Assembly: GCA_028023455.1 (NCBI GenBank)
Contig: JAQFVV010012404.1
Location: 14,683,000-14,746,999 of the forward strand
Direction of reading: 5' to 3'
Origin: Epiperipatus broadwayi
Taxonomy: Eukaryota; Onychophora; Udeonychophora; Euonychophora; Peripatidae
DNA length: 64,000 bases
The notes beneath the pieces are model-generated. The model was not told the origin of the DNA. It saw only the letters and a program-made list of their open reading frames with translations, and searched no databases. The position numbers were made by a program, and so were the translations under genes. Position 1 is the stretch's first letter. Each line of letters begins with the position of its first letter. Shown one piece after another: positions 33,923-47,249 of the stretch.

Positions 33923-35955
33923 ATGATATTAAGAAATGGAAAAAAAATAGCTGGTATGGAGACAGGCTACCATGAAGAGGAGGCTAGTGATGTTGAGGTA
34001 GGTGAGATTGAGGTTAAACATGAGGAAAGATCTATACTGATCCAAGTATCTGGGGGGTCTATAATGGAAGTTGAACAATCTCCACAATGCAAGAAGGGAG
34101 TCAAACAGCTTCTCAAACTCAGATGATCCCCACCAGTGAAATGACTCAAGCACCTGAAATTGGAGTAACTCAGTCTATGCAAGATCCTATAGCCCTGACA
34201 TAACTACTCCAAGAAATCATGGACATACGAACTGATATGAATAGTATAGAAATGAGGATAAACAATAAGATGGAGAATATGGCAACTAAGGCTGATGAAA
34301 TGAAGAATGACCTAACAATAAGATGGAGAATATGCCAACCAAGGCTGATATAAATAAAATAAAGGAAGAATTGAAGGACATGAATAATATGAGAGAACAA
34401 ATGGATTGACAGAATTGAAACTAAACTGTCTGAAGATATGGGACAACTCTCCCTAAAATTAGAAAATTTTCAGAAAGACAATGTTGATTTGAAGCAAGGA
34501 ATGTTAGAGATGAAGAAAGAAATTGATGGATGCAGAATGTCAACAGTGATTTGATGATTTCAAAGGTAGCATCATGGGACAATTGAATGACAAATATGAT
34601 GAGGCATGCAGTAAACAAAAAACTTTTAAGGGAGAAATATGTGAAAGTCAAAGAAGGCATCAAGATGAAGTTTAGATGGAACTACAAATTATCCGTACAG
34701 AATTGGAACAAAATCTTACCAAACAAAATATGGAAATAGAAACATTAGCCCAAGAACTAAAATGCTTAGACAAAACCATTACCTAGAAGTTTGGAATCAC
34801 CGAATCCCAACTGAGTAAGGGTACATTAGTTGTTGAAATGCAACAGACCCAGGCCAAACACAAGTATTCAATATACTGAGGGAAAGTCAACTGACGTGAA
34901 CATCCAGATGCTGACGCCTCCAATAAAACTCATGGAAATGAACCATGAGAGAGATGTCATTGAAGTAATTGCTATAGTTTCTGACCATGAGGAAGATAAA
35001 GACACTATGCTGGAAGATGAAAAAGGACCCTACTGGGTAAACCTAATCATTGGTATAACTGGTACATTACTCATGACCAATATTACTTATATATTTGTAG
35101 CAATGTTGCAGTTTTGGAATTATTTGATGGTGATATCGGTTGTTTTCAGTTTATTATAAATAGGAAATTTATTATGATGTACCCTGGTGGTAGCTTCACA
35201 GACACCTTGGATGATCATGAAGCTTGTGAACGGTTTTTATTACAGAGTACACATAATCAAGGTGAGCTTGACACCTTCTGGTCAACCTAGTCTATTTTTA
35301 CCTGGTTCAACATGTTTAACCATTGGAAAGTGGTCTTCTATCTGTGAAGGAAATGCTGAGGTTATAATTTTCAGATTAGATAAATGGCGACAAGTCATCA
35401 TCTTACAAAAGGATTTGCCTGGTTTTGTTTTTGAATCCTCTCAAGGTTCCACACATTCTTTTGTCGCTGAAGTCTTACTTGACCCTGAATTTTCTACTGG
35501 TTGGATGTCACAGTTCTCTAAAGATGGAATGGAGAATCATTCCTTTAAGCCTAATTTAGAAGGAATGATACCAAGACCTTATCAAAATGATGCCCACATT
35601 CACATAGTAACCCCACCTGCAAGTACCATGGAAGCAACCAAACCGCTTAGCCATGAAACCCATAGTAACTTGAGCAATCATTATTTAGAACCTGAAGTTT
35701 ACTCTCGATTCAAAATTTATGAATGTAATGGCCAACATCAAGGATAAATTGTTACTAGCTCAAAGAGTTATCTCAGAAGAAAACTACCACACTACAAGTG
35801 CCATTTTTGAAGACACTAAAGAAATTGGTAAACTCGATTATCTTAGATATGCATTGTGGAAATTAGAATTTCTCCACAATCAAAGGGATGATCAAAACAT
35901 AGGAAGTTATATGATGAGAACAGAGATGACCATGTTGCGGTCCATCAAATAGAAA
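33923..35955 (+). pseudogene. Broken ORF chain of an unidentified retroelement-like gene
   Basis: Plus-strand frames follow one another with frameshifts. Frame one (33923-34126) opens with MILRNGKKIAG, a start that resembles some retrotransposon gag proteins, and is acidic. From 34190 to 34800 the translation in several frames is rich in Met, Glu and Lys with a coiled-coil look (KMENMATKADEMKN, LSEDMGQLSLKLENF). A frame at 34830-35159 ends in a hydrophobic stretch. A frame at 35187-35747 has a distinct, less biased composition (FLPGSTCLTIGKWSSICEG, QVIILQKDLPGFVFESSQG). It overlaps a further frame (35719-35952) rich in charged residues. Base complexity is higher than in the flanks, supporting real descent from a gene. 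I do not recognise any domain with confidence. Gag/capsid of an LTR or other retroelement is the best guess; a decayed host gene is possible. Confidence 0.45.
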
Positions 35956-36369
35956 GGTTTCCAGTTCCACAAGTTCTGTAACATACTTCATTAGGCACAT
36001 AACTGGCAGTGCTTAAAAGAAAAGGCACATAATAAGGGAAAGATTTCAAAGTGTGCAACTTCACAATGGATGAATTCTCAAGTGATGTATATATATTTTA
36101 AAAAATGAATAAATCAATAATAGTGTATGTATGCAAATATGTAAAATAACTTATGATAATATAGAAAAATGATAAGCCAGATAGGTATGTACATTCACTA
36201 CCTATTGACATATAATGTATTGGCCATTCAACCAAAGATGGGGATCGACCAACTAAGCAATATAAAGTCCAATAAAAGCACCCATAAACAAAGTGATATG
36301 TAATAACAATTTTTATTTCACCCTTACTTTGTAATTACTAATACACTAAACCACCACCTAAACTAGAAT

Positions 36370-36972
36370 CAGACAAGAAAAACAACATCGCCAGCTACAT
36401 CAGGGACTTAATAAGGGTGGGTTTGATCATAGAACAATAACCAACAGGATTGAAAGCTTTTATAAAAGACTGCAACAGAACACAATAGAAGACAGACAAC
36501 ATCTGACTATACCCTACATACCTGCAGTGGCAAAAAACTTCAGTAAAATATTACAGAAGGAATTCAAACTCGAATTCAGAACCCTGCCAAACACCAATAG
36601 GCTTATCAACAATACTAAAGACAAAAGAAACATCGAAGAAACCCCCCATGTTGTTTACAGAATTGTGTAGCCGCAGACAGGTTGTGATTCAGTTTATTAT
36701 GAGGAAACTTGGGCCAAGAGTGGGCAATAGACTGGCCCAGCATAAATATGTATACACAAGAGCTACAACCAAAAAAGAAGGCACCTCAGTATTTGCTGAC
36801 CATCAGCAGGAACCCAAACACAAATTTGAACCCTCTAAAGCTGATATCGTATGCACAGAAAGAAACGATGTCAAGAGGAAGGTCAAAGAAACATGTTTCA
36901 TCACCAGCGATGCCAGAGCAATAAACAGCAAGGACACGTGCTTCGTGATTTCGAAAAAATGGATGATATAAG
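36370..36972 (+). pseudogene. Penelope-like element relic: GIY-YIG endonuclease end
   Basis: From 36405 one frame reads GLNKGGFDHRTITNRIESFY, then IPYIPAVAKNFSKIL, FRTLPNTNRLINNTKDK and HVVYRIV. The GIY-YIG core follows as GCDSVYYEETW in the same frame. It continues in another frame (36648-36971) with RLAQHKYVYTRATTK, GTSVFADHQQEPKHKF, ADIVCTERNDVKRKVKETCF and DARAINSKDT. This is the order of a Penelope-type GIY-YIG domain: VY.I.C, VY.GE, RL.QH, an F..H..H block, R..KE (with the catalytic Glu) and IN.KD. The Gly of the YYGE block is Glu here. A frameshift near 36660 and a stop disrupt the relic. The upstream RT core was not recognised. The closest sequence in the window is the minus-strand relic at 47.25-48.2 kb. 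Confidence 0.75.
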
Positions 36973-39900
36973 CAATTTGCATGCATTTGCATATAGTTAA
37001 CAATATGAAAAGGACTATGAATATGGAGCTGCAAGGGCTCTGAAAGCGCTAAGTCTAAAAGATAGAATAGATAAAAAAAGCTTACTAATTAATAAACTTA
37101 AAAGTTTCACCGTAACGCAATTAGTTTTAAAGTGATATGAAGGAAAATATGCAAAAGGCATATCTTCAGTTAATAGACAAAAGCCTATGAACAATTCATC
37201 AAGAGAGCAAAAGAAAAGAGTAAAAATGAAAACTAAAATCTTATTAAGATACCCTTTTCTCTGCATTGACTTTTTCAAGTTTCATTATGAATGCTATGTA
37301 AATTTTTATAAAGTTTAACTGTATATTACTATGTTACTATGTTTAATAAATTTATTTTAAAACAAAATCTATACACATTCTAAATTGGTAATGGAGTGCT
37401 TATAAAGTCTCAGCACCAAAGCAAATCCCAGAAAAAGAATTATCAAAAATTTTACGATCAATATGAATGAATGTATGTCATAATAAAACAGGTAGGCCGT
37501 AATGCCTTTTGGATAAATGTGAATGGAGAAATCAGAGGCACATATAATGCCAGGCTACTAAAACTGTACTTCAGTTAATCACTATGACTATATGATTGCC
37601 GATTTGACCCCAAACAATATGTATGAAAGTGTAGATAAATAATGGATAGAATATGGGACAAAGTAAGTGAATAAAAGAAAAGGTTTAATGAGGATAATGG
37701 TGAGTTCTATGATATGTTTGTGAGGGTATACTATAGCATAGTTGCCAAGATACCTTAAAACCTACCAAAACTTTGTTAAGTCTATCCACATGTGATGATG
37801 GATACTCTAACTTAGACAATCCTCAAAGTCCAGTAAGGCTCAAGAATAGAGCATGGAGAGAGATTACTAAGCAAATGCATATATTATCTATAATAGATAC
37901 ACAAATGGTAGAGTTCAATCCATAAACTTTGAAAAAAACCTCATTCAGAAGAAAACTAAAACATAGAGGAAGGGAAGACCTGGAAAGATAGTTGTAAATG
38001 AATGATTAGAGAGGAAGTACAGTAAATTAAATTAATGAATAAATATGTCAGAATTAACCCATTGGTATGCTTACTGAGAGTCATAATTTGATCACTAAGT
38101 AAAATTTTAACTCTGTAAGGAGAGGATAATTGTGAGGGTAGCTTACAATCTCACTCACAATGATCTTAGCCATCGGAAATGTTGAACTAAATTTTGATCA
38201 GAATTTATATCTGATAGGATTTTTAAAAAAAATCTAACATATTGTTTCCAAAGTTTGAAGAAATAAATGTGAATAGCTATATTGACATAATTTAAATAAT
38301 TATTACATAATTGAACTTGAAACTATATATTACTATATTTTATACACATATATACATGAGAAGTAAATTTAATATTAAATCTCAAATAATTCAAAATAAA
38401 CACTAAAAAAATGTTCTACAAACATATATGTATGATGTTAATTATTTCATGTTATATGTTTTTACATCATTGACAAACACTAAATAATGAGTTAAATGAT
38501 GGCAAACTAATCATGGTAATGAACAAAGGTCAAGGGCTACACTAAACTACTCAAATAAGAATGATATAATAAAGCATAATTTAACCTCAGGAATTGATAA
38601 TCATAATATACGAATGAACACAATAATAGACATGTAGAGAATAAAGTTGTTATGGAAAAGTCAATTTAAAAAAGAAAAATATTAACAAGCATTCTGGTTC
38701 AACATGGAAACTCGTTTGAAATCTTTTTTTATTTTTATTTAACTTTGTAAAACAAATTTGTCATAGGATTTCGAAAAACCAATTAGAGACTTTGCAAATA
38801 AACAAATTATTCAGATAAAATTACGCACTCGGTGAATTTTTAAAGAAATCGTTGTGAACTTCTAAAGGAACCTGTGTAATACATATATATATATATATAG
38901 CTAATATGATAGATGCTAGAACAAGCAAATTTTATAGCATTTTAAAACAAATATTTCTTTTGACTTCAAGCCATATTTGAACTTAAATTTTAATATATAA
39001 GAAGCCAGCACAATGGGTTTTTGCTAGAGCAGTCAATTGTTGTGGGGTAGAGTGTTAATCCTATAACCATGGAAAGTATATAGCCATAACTCTACATTTA
39101 TAGCTTCTGACATACTTCGTACAGCTTGGAATGGTTAAAAAAAGAACAGAAGAAAACCAGAATCCAGGCAGAATTGTCCACAGCATGCTACACAACAGCA
39201 ACAGTCAATGATTCACGCTATGGAGAGAAGAGTAACGTAAGCTGTATGAACTATAAAATGAGAACTTTAATGAAATGAGCTTGATGATTGATTCCTGAAA
39301 TATATATACATATATATTATGTTATGCATTATGAATATTTTTTTTAATGAATGTATTATTATTATTTTATTTATTTATTTATTTATTAATTCATTCTTAT
39401 TTTGTGGAAATGTTTATTATTATGATTCAACATTTTGGGAGAATTCAACTTAACAGAATGCGAAGAGAGCAGGGGAAGGGAAGGTTCAATTTAGACCAAA
39501 TTTTTTTTTTTAAATAAAATATAGATTCAATTTCCTGTCCTAACGGCTTGATCATTGTTTACGACCATATACTTGAAATTTGGAGGTAAAAATTTATTGT
39601 TATTATTTTTTTTGACATTAATGATACACACTTAGGAAAGCAAAGTTGCGTTATATATTGTTTGTTTTACTAATAGTTACTTAAGTATTTCTGTATAAAT
39701 GATTAACTTCCTGAATAAATTTGCTGTGCTATCATATTGAATAATGTTTCTTTATTATTCTGTGATAAATAACAGGGGCGTCTCTAGGCAAGTTAAATCA
39801 CTATAACTTGAGCCACAAGTCGAATCGATGGTGACATTAAATATTAAATTAATTTAGTTAATTAGTTTTGTGGATAATTAAGCCAATAGTATGATTTTAA

Positions 39901-40155
39901 TTAGAGATGCTCATTACAGGCATTTAAACTGTAAATATGTATGTATAATCTCATATCCATTTGTAAATATTTTTAATATCTCATTAATTTATTTAAGTTT
40001 ATTCATTGTTTAAGTAGAGTTTATTTTTATAAATAAATGTTGTAAATTTTGTTGAATGGTTAAAATCTCTCTAATTTTTTGAATAAGTCTTTGCATTCAT
40101 TTTTAAAGCAAATACCCTATCTACCTATATATATATGCATATACATATTATATTC
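36973..40155. other. Mostly non-coding A+T-rich DNA
   Basis: About 36973-37300 is probably the 3' UTR of the PLE relic; it shares GCATTTGCAT-like words with the sequence downstream of the 47-kb relic. Around 37380-38060 several frames give coding-like fragments that I could not classify. At 39115-39126 and 39239-39250 TTCGTACAGCTT and AAGCTGTATGAA form a near-perfect inverted repeat about 110 bp apart, possibly the ends of a small MITE. Microsatellites lie at 38884-38899 (TA) and 39362-39390 (ATTT). Confidence 0.45.
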
Positions 40156-40465
40156 TCACTATAATAGAAAGATTTTAGATAAGGGTCATTTATGAATGCC
40201 AACTTGGGTAAGCTGATATGACCATGAGTATGCATAACTACATCCCTGTTAAAAGAGTCAAATGCGAATTCTTCCTGAGTTCGAACACAGGCAACGGATC
40301 CAAAAGAGAGTGGTGAAATGTGGATGAACTGACTTAAGTTACATACAAATTTGATAGATAAGTCTCCATGTCATCTCCAGCATCCTACATGAAGACGCTA
40401 GGTCCAACCATAGTCAGATGCGACCTTCTCTTTCCGTAGCATCATTGACCAGACCCTTACATTAT
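40156..40465. repeat. Higher-complexity block, possible SINE-like repeat
   Basis: About 300 bp of balanced, non-A+T-rich sequence in otherwise A+T-rich DNA. GAGTTCGAACAC at 40280-40291 resembles a Pol III B box, but I found no convincing A box upstream and no tRNA fold. The abrupt change in composition suggests an inserted repeat of unknown family. No second copy was seen in the window. Confidence 0.25.
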
Positions 40466-43400
40466 TAACTTAAAAAACACAACACATAAAAATGTAGTAA
40501 AGATGAAGAAATCAGATTTTCAAAGTGAAAGAATTATAAAATTAAAAGATAATTTATATAAAAAATCCATTTAATTATATACATTCTGTAGATTGTCTTT
40601 TAAAGAAGTAAAAGTAGCACAATCATCACCATACTGTAAGTCTGGAAGCCACAGAGATGAAACTGTTGTTTACACTTTTAATAAATGCAAATTAAATTTC
40701 CATCATGAAATCTGTATCATATCTTAATCTGTTTCATTAAATGAACATAAAACAAATATATTAGGACCTAATTGGGCTTTCAAAAAGTATGGGTTTCTAG
40801 CGAATACTGATCTTATTTGTTCTCTCTATTCTTGATAAATCTGCACCCAAGTAGAGGCTACTATTAATATCAAGTTTCTTAATCCATAATTTTGCTTTTA
40901 CAGATTGACACCAAAAAGTTATTTCTGAAAACATGTGTTCAACATTTACAGCGATAAATATCATATATACACATAACTTCTTTTTGTACTTACAGATAAG
41001 ATGAATCATGTCCCAGTTTAGTCATTATTTTTTTCTATAAAGAAATGTTTTTGTGATTTTATTTAAGAATATAAGAGATCTTATTCTTTAAATATAAATT
41101 TTACATTTTTTTTTGTAATTACATTGGAACCATGGTATTATCTGCTATATTTTATTCCAAATTTTTCTTGCATACATTGTATATCACACATGGTAGCTCA
41201 TGTTTTTGTATAAGCTTTAATTACAATAAAATACTCATGCTTTATTGGATTGAAATATACAGTCTATTTCAGCACACAGATATAAATAACACATGGTTTT
41301 TTATATATATGGTTTTTTATAAACAAAATTTAAAAAATAATGTATTCATTAATAATCAAAATGAGGGAGTGTTGTTATATATATATTTACTGTTAGCATG
41401 TTTGCTCATTGGCAACCATTAAAAAAAAAACAAACTACTATAGCATAACTTTATATGACAATTAGATTTGTTTTTTTTTCTGATTACTTTTCATGCCTAA
41501 GGAAACATTAATAGCATTTTTGTTATTAGCAGACAATAGCCTATCTATTGTCCATATACACATTTATGTACCTTGCTCTATAAATGAATAAAATATCTTT
41601 TGAAATGTAGTTGTTTTGATGTTTTTAAATCTATAAAATTATTTTGTACTTGCTGTTATTTATTTCAGATTCTGGATAAATTAAACTCTTCAAACTTTAA
41701 AGCAGTAGTAAGAATGTTTTGCAGTTCTTTTTTTGCTATTAATTAAATCAATAACATTCATTATTGTTTAGGAAATACTTTTGTAAAACTTTTAGCTTTA
41801 TATTAAAAAAAATCATTTCATTATACAAATTCTGGGTCACTGTTAAAGTGATTTATAAAGTGTATGTACTTTGAATTTAACTCAAATAAATATTAATAAT
41901 AAGTATGATAGCATACAAGATTCCAAAAGGGTCCACATTGCATCAAATTTATTAAATTTATGAATTTTAATATTTTATTTATTTATATTTTTTGGGAGGA
42001 TGGTGGATAAGTGAATTAGTGTATTTTGTTATGCACATATCACAGCTTCACTGTAATGTAAATGTTATAATCATTATATTGCAAATCCAAAAAAACCCAT
42101 AAATGGTTAGTCCATATAAGATAATTGAATTATATTTCTCTCACCTTTCTCATAAGTAATACTTACTTACTATGTAAATAAATTGCAGAACAAAAAACAT
42201 TAATAAAACCATAGCAGTACAAAAATACAAAAACATATTTACATAACTTTTAAAGATTATTTAAATTTTGACCAAATCCTTCAGAAGTTTTTTTTTTTTT
42301 TAATAAAAATATAGGATTATGAAAATCTATAAATTGCTATCTTCTTATTTATCTACTTATGATTACTGACAATAAATTTGGCCGAACACTTACTGGACTT
42401 TACTATGTATTTAGAAAAAGTGACATTTTAATAATTTTAAACATTAATTATAAAGTATACCCAGATAAAATAAAAACTTAAACACTCAATAAAATCAACT
42501 TTGGATTTTTCTACATTTTTATCTTTTTCCTTTATAGGTGTGTGCATGCATAAAAACCATTTTCAAAAAAATTCATTAAAAAGAATAAAATAGCACACGA
42601 GGATGTAGTATGTGTAGAGTAGGTATAGACTATAATATAATGTTGCACATACATCTGTGTATTATCAATTGATTCTTTGCAAGCATTGCAAGCTGGGAAA
42701 TAATATTTATGCTTTACAATTTTCTTCTTATATAAGAAAAGTTAGGATTAGAGTTTTTGTTGAAAGAATACCAATTATATTGGTTAAAAAAGAAAATTTT
42801 GTAAATAGAATAAATTCTCAATCAATTTTTTTTTTCCTTTTTATAGAAACAAAGAATTATTGATCCAAAAATAACTAGATTAAAAATATCCTATCTCTAT
42901 TGAGCTGACACAAATAAATATTTGTAGTTTTCCATTTAACAATTGCCATAAACATTATTTTTCCCTTCAAAAACTCTCTAAACACAATAATGATTCTAAG
43001 TTGCAATTGAAAAATAGCATTTCAAAATAAATTATATTATAAATATGAATTCGATTTGTCACATCAATATATTAGCACAGTGAAATGAAAAGATTATTAT
43101 ACTGTTCATTAAATAAGATATAATAGTATTGTAAAGCAGAAGATGAATATTCTAATAAATACTAAAATTAATATCAATAGTTGTCTAGTTAGGAAAGGAA
43201 GCTTATTAGAATGAAACCATGATATCAAAAAGATTTGAGTTTACTCATATCAAATATCAGTTTATTTTACTCATATCACAAGTCATTTCCAAAATTGATT
43301 AATTTAAAATTAGTACTATTAAAGTGAGATAATTCCAGATGGCCACGAAAGTGGAATTAATTAAAAATAATTGGTCTTTTATTTGAATTGTTACTTTAGT

Positions 43401-46400
43401 TAATGCATTTAATGCTAAATGGTTTAGTATCCCCATATTATTTGTACTTATTCTCTTCTTTTAATATTTAATTCACTAGAATATTGAAACTATATCAAAA
43501 GTAAAAAACAATTCCTTTTTATTGTTTCAAATAAAAATTCAGATCTTATTTAATAAAGATTTTTTTTTAACAACTAAAGAAATAGTTCTTTGATTGATTA
43601 TTGTGCTTCTACCACCATACTGTACCCACACGGTAGCTACAAATGTCAAATACAATGATAATGATTATTAGCATGTTAGTTTTAAAACCCTCAGTAAATA
43701 AAGTGTTAATGTCAAATATAACATTAATGATAATTAGCATTTTTAATTCTACAACGTCAGCAAATAAACGTTTTATTCAATGTGTGTGTGCGGTTTCGTC
43801 ACATTTTCTGTGAAACAAATATTTCTCTACAAATAATAATAATAATAAAAACTTGTTAACTGATAATAAAAATTAATTATGGAAAAAGAAAAGGGAAGAC
43901 AAACAGTTTCTAAGTGATTACATTCTTGATAGAAGTTAACTAAGTTTAGTTCGAATTGCAGAACGAATTTATATAACCAAAATATATATATTCTCTGTTT
44001 TTGTTTTCTCTATTTCATTCATAATTAGTAATCATGACATTGATGTTCCTGTGTTTATCAAAAAGCAGACCTTGAAAATTAATTTAAAGTGAGAGTTGGA
44101 TTGAAGTAATTAAGTTGATAACTTATAAATTGCTGTCAATATAAAAATTTAGCTCATTTAATCAGTCTACATTTTTTGAAAACCATAGGAACTCATATAC
44201 ATACTCTGAAAGTTAGAAAATAAAAAGGAGTGCATAAAAAATAAATATGCACTGATTTTATACACGCACACATATATATGTTAAGGGAAATACTAAAATG
44301 GCTTGCTGAGAAAACTCTTGTTGTCCATTTTTGGCTACATGGTACTCCATGAAAGAAGATAATGAAGTTATTCAGCTTGCATAACCTAGCATGAAGAAAA
44401 AATCTTAACTGTTCCATTCTAGTTCTGTCATACATGAATTCTTAAGTATGCCCTATCAAGGGAAGAGAAAGGATATTTACTGAGAATGATCAGCAAAATA
44501 TTGACTGAATACTGAAGAAATGCCAGACACATTTTGTTAATTGGCAATATCCATAACTTTTCTAAGAAAACACATGGATAAATTTGTGGGATTATAAACT
44601 GCATAGGAGTAACTAGAGGATCAAGTACTACTTTTAAAACTTGTGAATGAGAATAACATTTTAAAACTCTGAACTAATAGGGAGTAAGAAAAATCATTCT
44701 AAGGATTATCATTGGTAGGCCAAAGTGTCAGACTTTTGTATAACTATGTTTTTCTGGAAAAAGATAATGGACAAAGATAACGATTAAAAAAAATAAAAGA
44801 CAAGGATTAGAAGTAAGAGCAGCTATTTATTTTGTCACTAAATTTCTAAACATATGTAAACATTTTTTTTTCTTTCTCTGAATTGTTAATCTTTAACCAA
44901 AATCAATTTTTTCTTGATATTATTAAATTCACGTACTCTAACTATTATATAAGATGTGTATTTACATTTTGTTTTATATGTATGCATTATCTTTTTTAAA
45001 AAAATATGATTGTTTTATTATGTATAATTTAAACCTTGATGTGGCATCTGGGTAATAAAATATCTATTTTTTTTAGTATATACATTTACTTAATTAAAAA
45101 GAAGAAAGAAATGGTAATGTAATATTTTATTATCTAGTGATGCTGATGCTATCTGATCAAGGTCAGTAATAGCAATTGTTTAAGAGGCTGTAAAGACCAC
45201 TCATATATTACCACTGGAATAAAACTGTTATTGTTATAACTGTTTTGCCTTGTGGGTACTTTTCATTTATGCATTTTATCAAATTAACTAAGTAATACAA
45301 CATTACCAGAGAGTGTCATGAGCCTCAAAGTTATGATCCAGAACTAACAGGATCTCTTCAAAGGATATAAGTTAAACCTAAGTTGTTATTGGTACTATTC
45401 TGGGTCTTTGGTATTATTATCAATCATAAATAATAAATATTCTATTAACTTTAGATGGCATGGTTTATACCCATATGATGAGCAGGAAATATTACTGTGT
45501 TGAGTTAACATTATCAGCAGTAGGCTTTAAGCTGATAATGTCTCTAAGTATGTTGTTATGTAGTATATGATTGGACTAGTAAACCAGTTATAGTTGCGAC
45601 AAAGTGTAGCCTGGCCATGGTAGTGTAGTGGGGTCCATGCCCTACTATAATCATATAATTAGATGATGTGATTCTAATAGGATAATAAATAAGTTAAAAA
45701 ATGCCAGTCCTTTATAAATATACATACAAATGTAAATTATTCAAGGTAGTGCTTAGAAACCTAAAATGATCTTGATATTTATACTGTAAATGTAGTATTA
45801 AACTTTGTGGATAAGAAAAAAAACATTCAAAATTCATTTGCTTGTTTTTTGGAATCAAAATATGTTTCAGGATATCAAAATATCTTTCATCTTTCAAAAA
45901 TAGGAGACAAAATATTGCCCAAAAGATTTCTTAACTTTTTATATTTTGTTAAATTTTATTACATTACTTTTTTTCGACAAAACTATAATTTGTTTAATTT
46001 TGTTTGCTGCTATCATCAGATATCAATTTAATTTTGTTGAATTGCATTTAAAATTGTTTTGTTTTCATATTGATAGTTGCATTAATATGTTTCAATTGTC
46101 TTTAATGCTTTGAATACAATATATAAAGACATTTCAATAATTAATACTCAAGAAACTCAAATTCTTTATCAACTAGTGATGGAAGAAAATTTATTAATTT
46201 AAAAATATAAATCAATTTAAATATCTTAATAATTTCATAAGTAAAAAGATAGAGGTGGGTATTAAGATACAACAGATACTGCAATTAAATTAGCTGTAAA
46301 TAGCGCTGATATTTTAGCTAATTTGTAGAATTTGAACACCTTGTCAATGCAGCATGAAGGCATTAAATTTTTTAAATTTAATTATGTTCTATAAAATTTT

Positions 46401-47240
46401 AAAATCAAATGGCAAGATCATAAAATCAATCAATATATTATTCAACTTGTTAGATACGATATTATAGAGTTTATTATTGCAAAGTCATTTATTTGTTATA
46501 TCAGAATGTAAAATGAGTAAATAATGCAAAATATCTTATAAAGATGTTTTATGGTAAACCAGCTTAATTTTTATGAGAGAAATAGATCCCATTTACATTA
46601 AGAGGATTATTTATAAGATATTCTAAAAAAGTACGATGTTGATTGTTTCTCTTGGGAGATATAGCAGATAATAAAATACATTGAAGAACTGCAATTAGAC
46701 ATGGGATTGAAGTATTTCAGAAGGAGAAGTTTTCTGCAGAAATTAAAAGACAGCATCACAAAATATCACATAAACAGAGCAGTGGCTAACATGTACATGT
46801 GGATGAATTTGTGGCTCATAGATTGGTTTGTATAAATATTGCAAAACTCATTTCTAGAATTGTTTTTTTTCTCTTAGATTTGGAAGGCTTTATTTATTTA
46901 CAAGGGATTGTTGATAATAATAACTTCAACATTTAATAAAACTTAGACTAACTTAAATATAAATGTGAAAAATGCAGCACAAATAAATGAGTGAGAGAAA
47001 GATTAATAATTATAACTATGTAATACAGACTAATATAAAATTCAGAATTATTATTTTTTCCTTATTCTACTATAATTAATAAAGTTTCAACAATTCAAAT
47101 GTTGGATAAGTGGAAGTTTATTTGTTTTAATTTGTTAAATGTAGCTGTGTATGCTTTTGCCAGTGAAGCCAGAATCATAGCATTCATGGATATCTGGATA
47201 TGTTGTAGTATTTAAATGCAAATGCTAATTTATTTAAATT
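40466..47240. other. A+T-rich DNA, no supported gene
   Basis: Nearly 7 kb without a recognisable element. A minus-strand frame at 40797-41009 has an unusually protein-like second half and is discussed under findings. Around 43644-43770 a segment with AATGTCAAATA and GATAAT.ATTAGCAT is repeated about 75 bp apart. At 45497-45542 a TTATCAGC/GCTGATAA hairpin is present. Other frames look random. Confidence 0.45.
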
Positions 47241-47249
47241 ACTGATTTA

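Noticed and set aside
36920-37080. Hammerhead in the 3' region after the 36-kb PLE relic
   Set aside because: CTGAAAGCG and nearby words do not give the GAAA box or a pairing stem I.
40262-40300. tRNA gene at the GAGTTCGAAC motif
   Set aside because: There is no A box at the right distance and no cloverleaf; only a B-box-like word remains.
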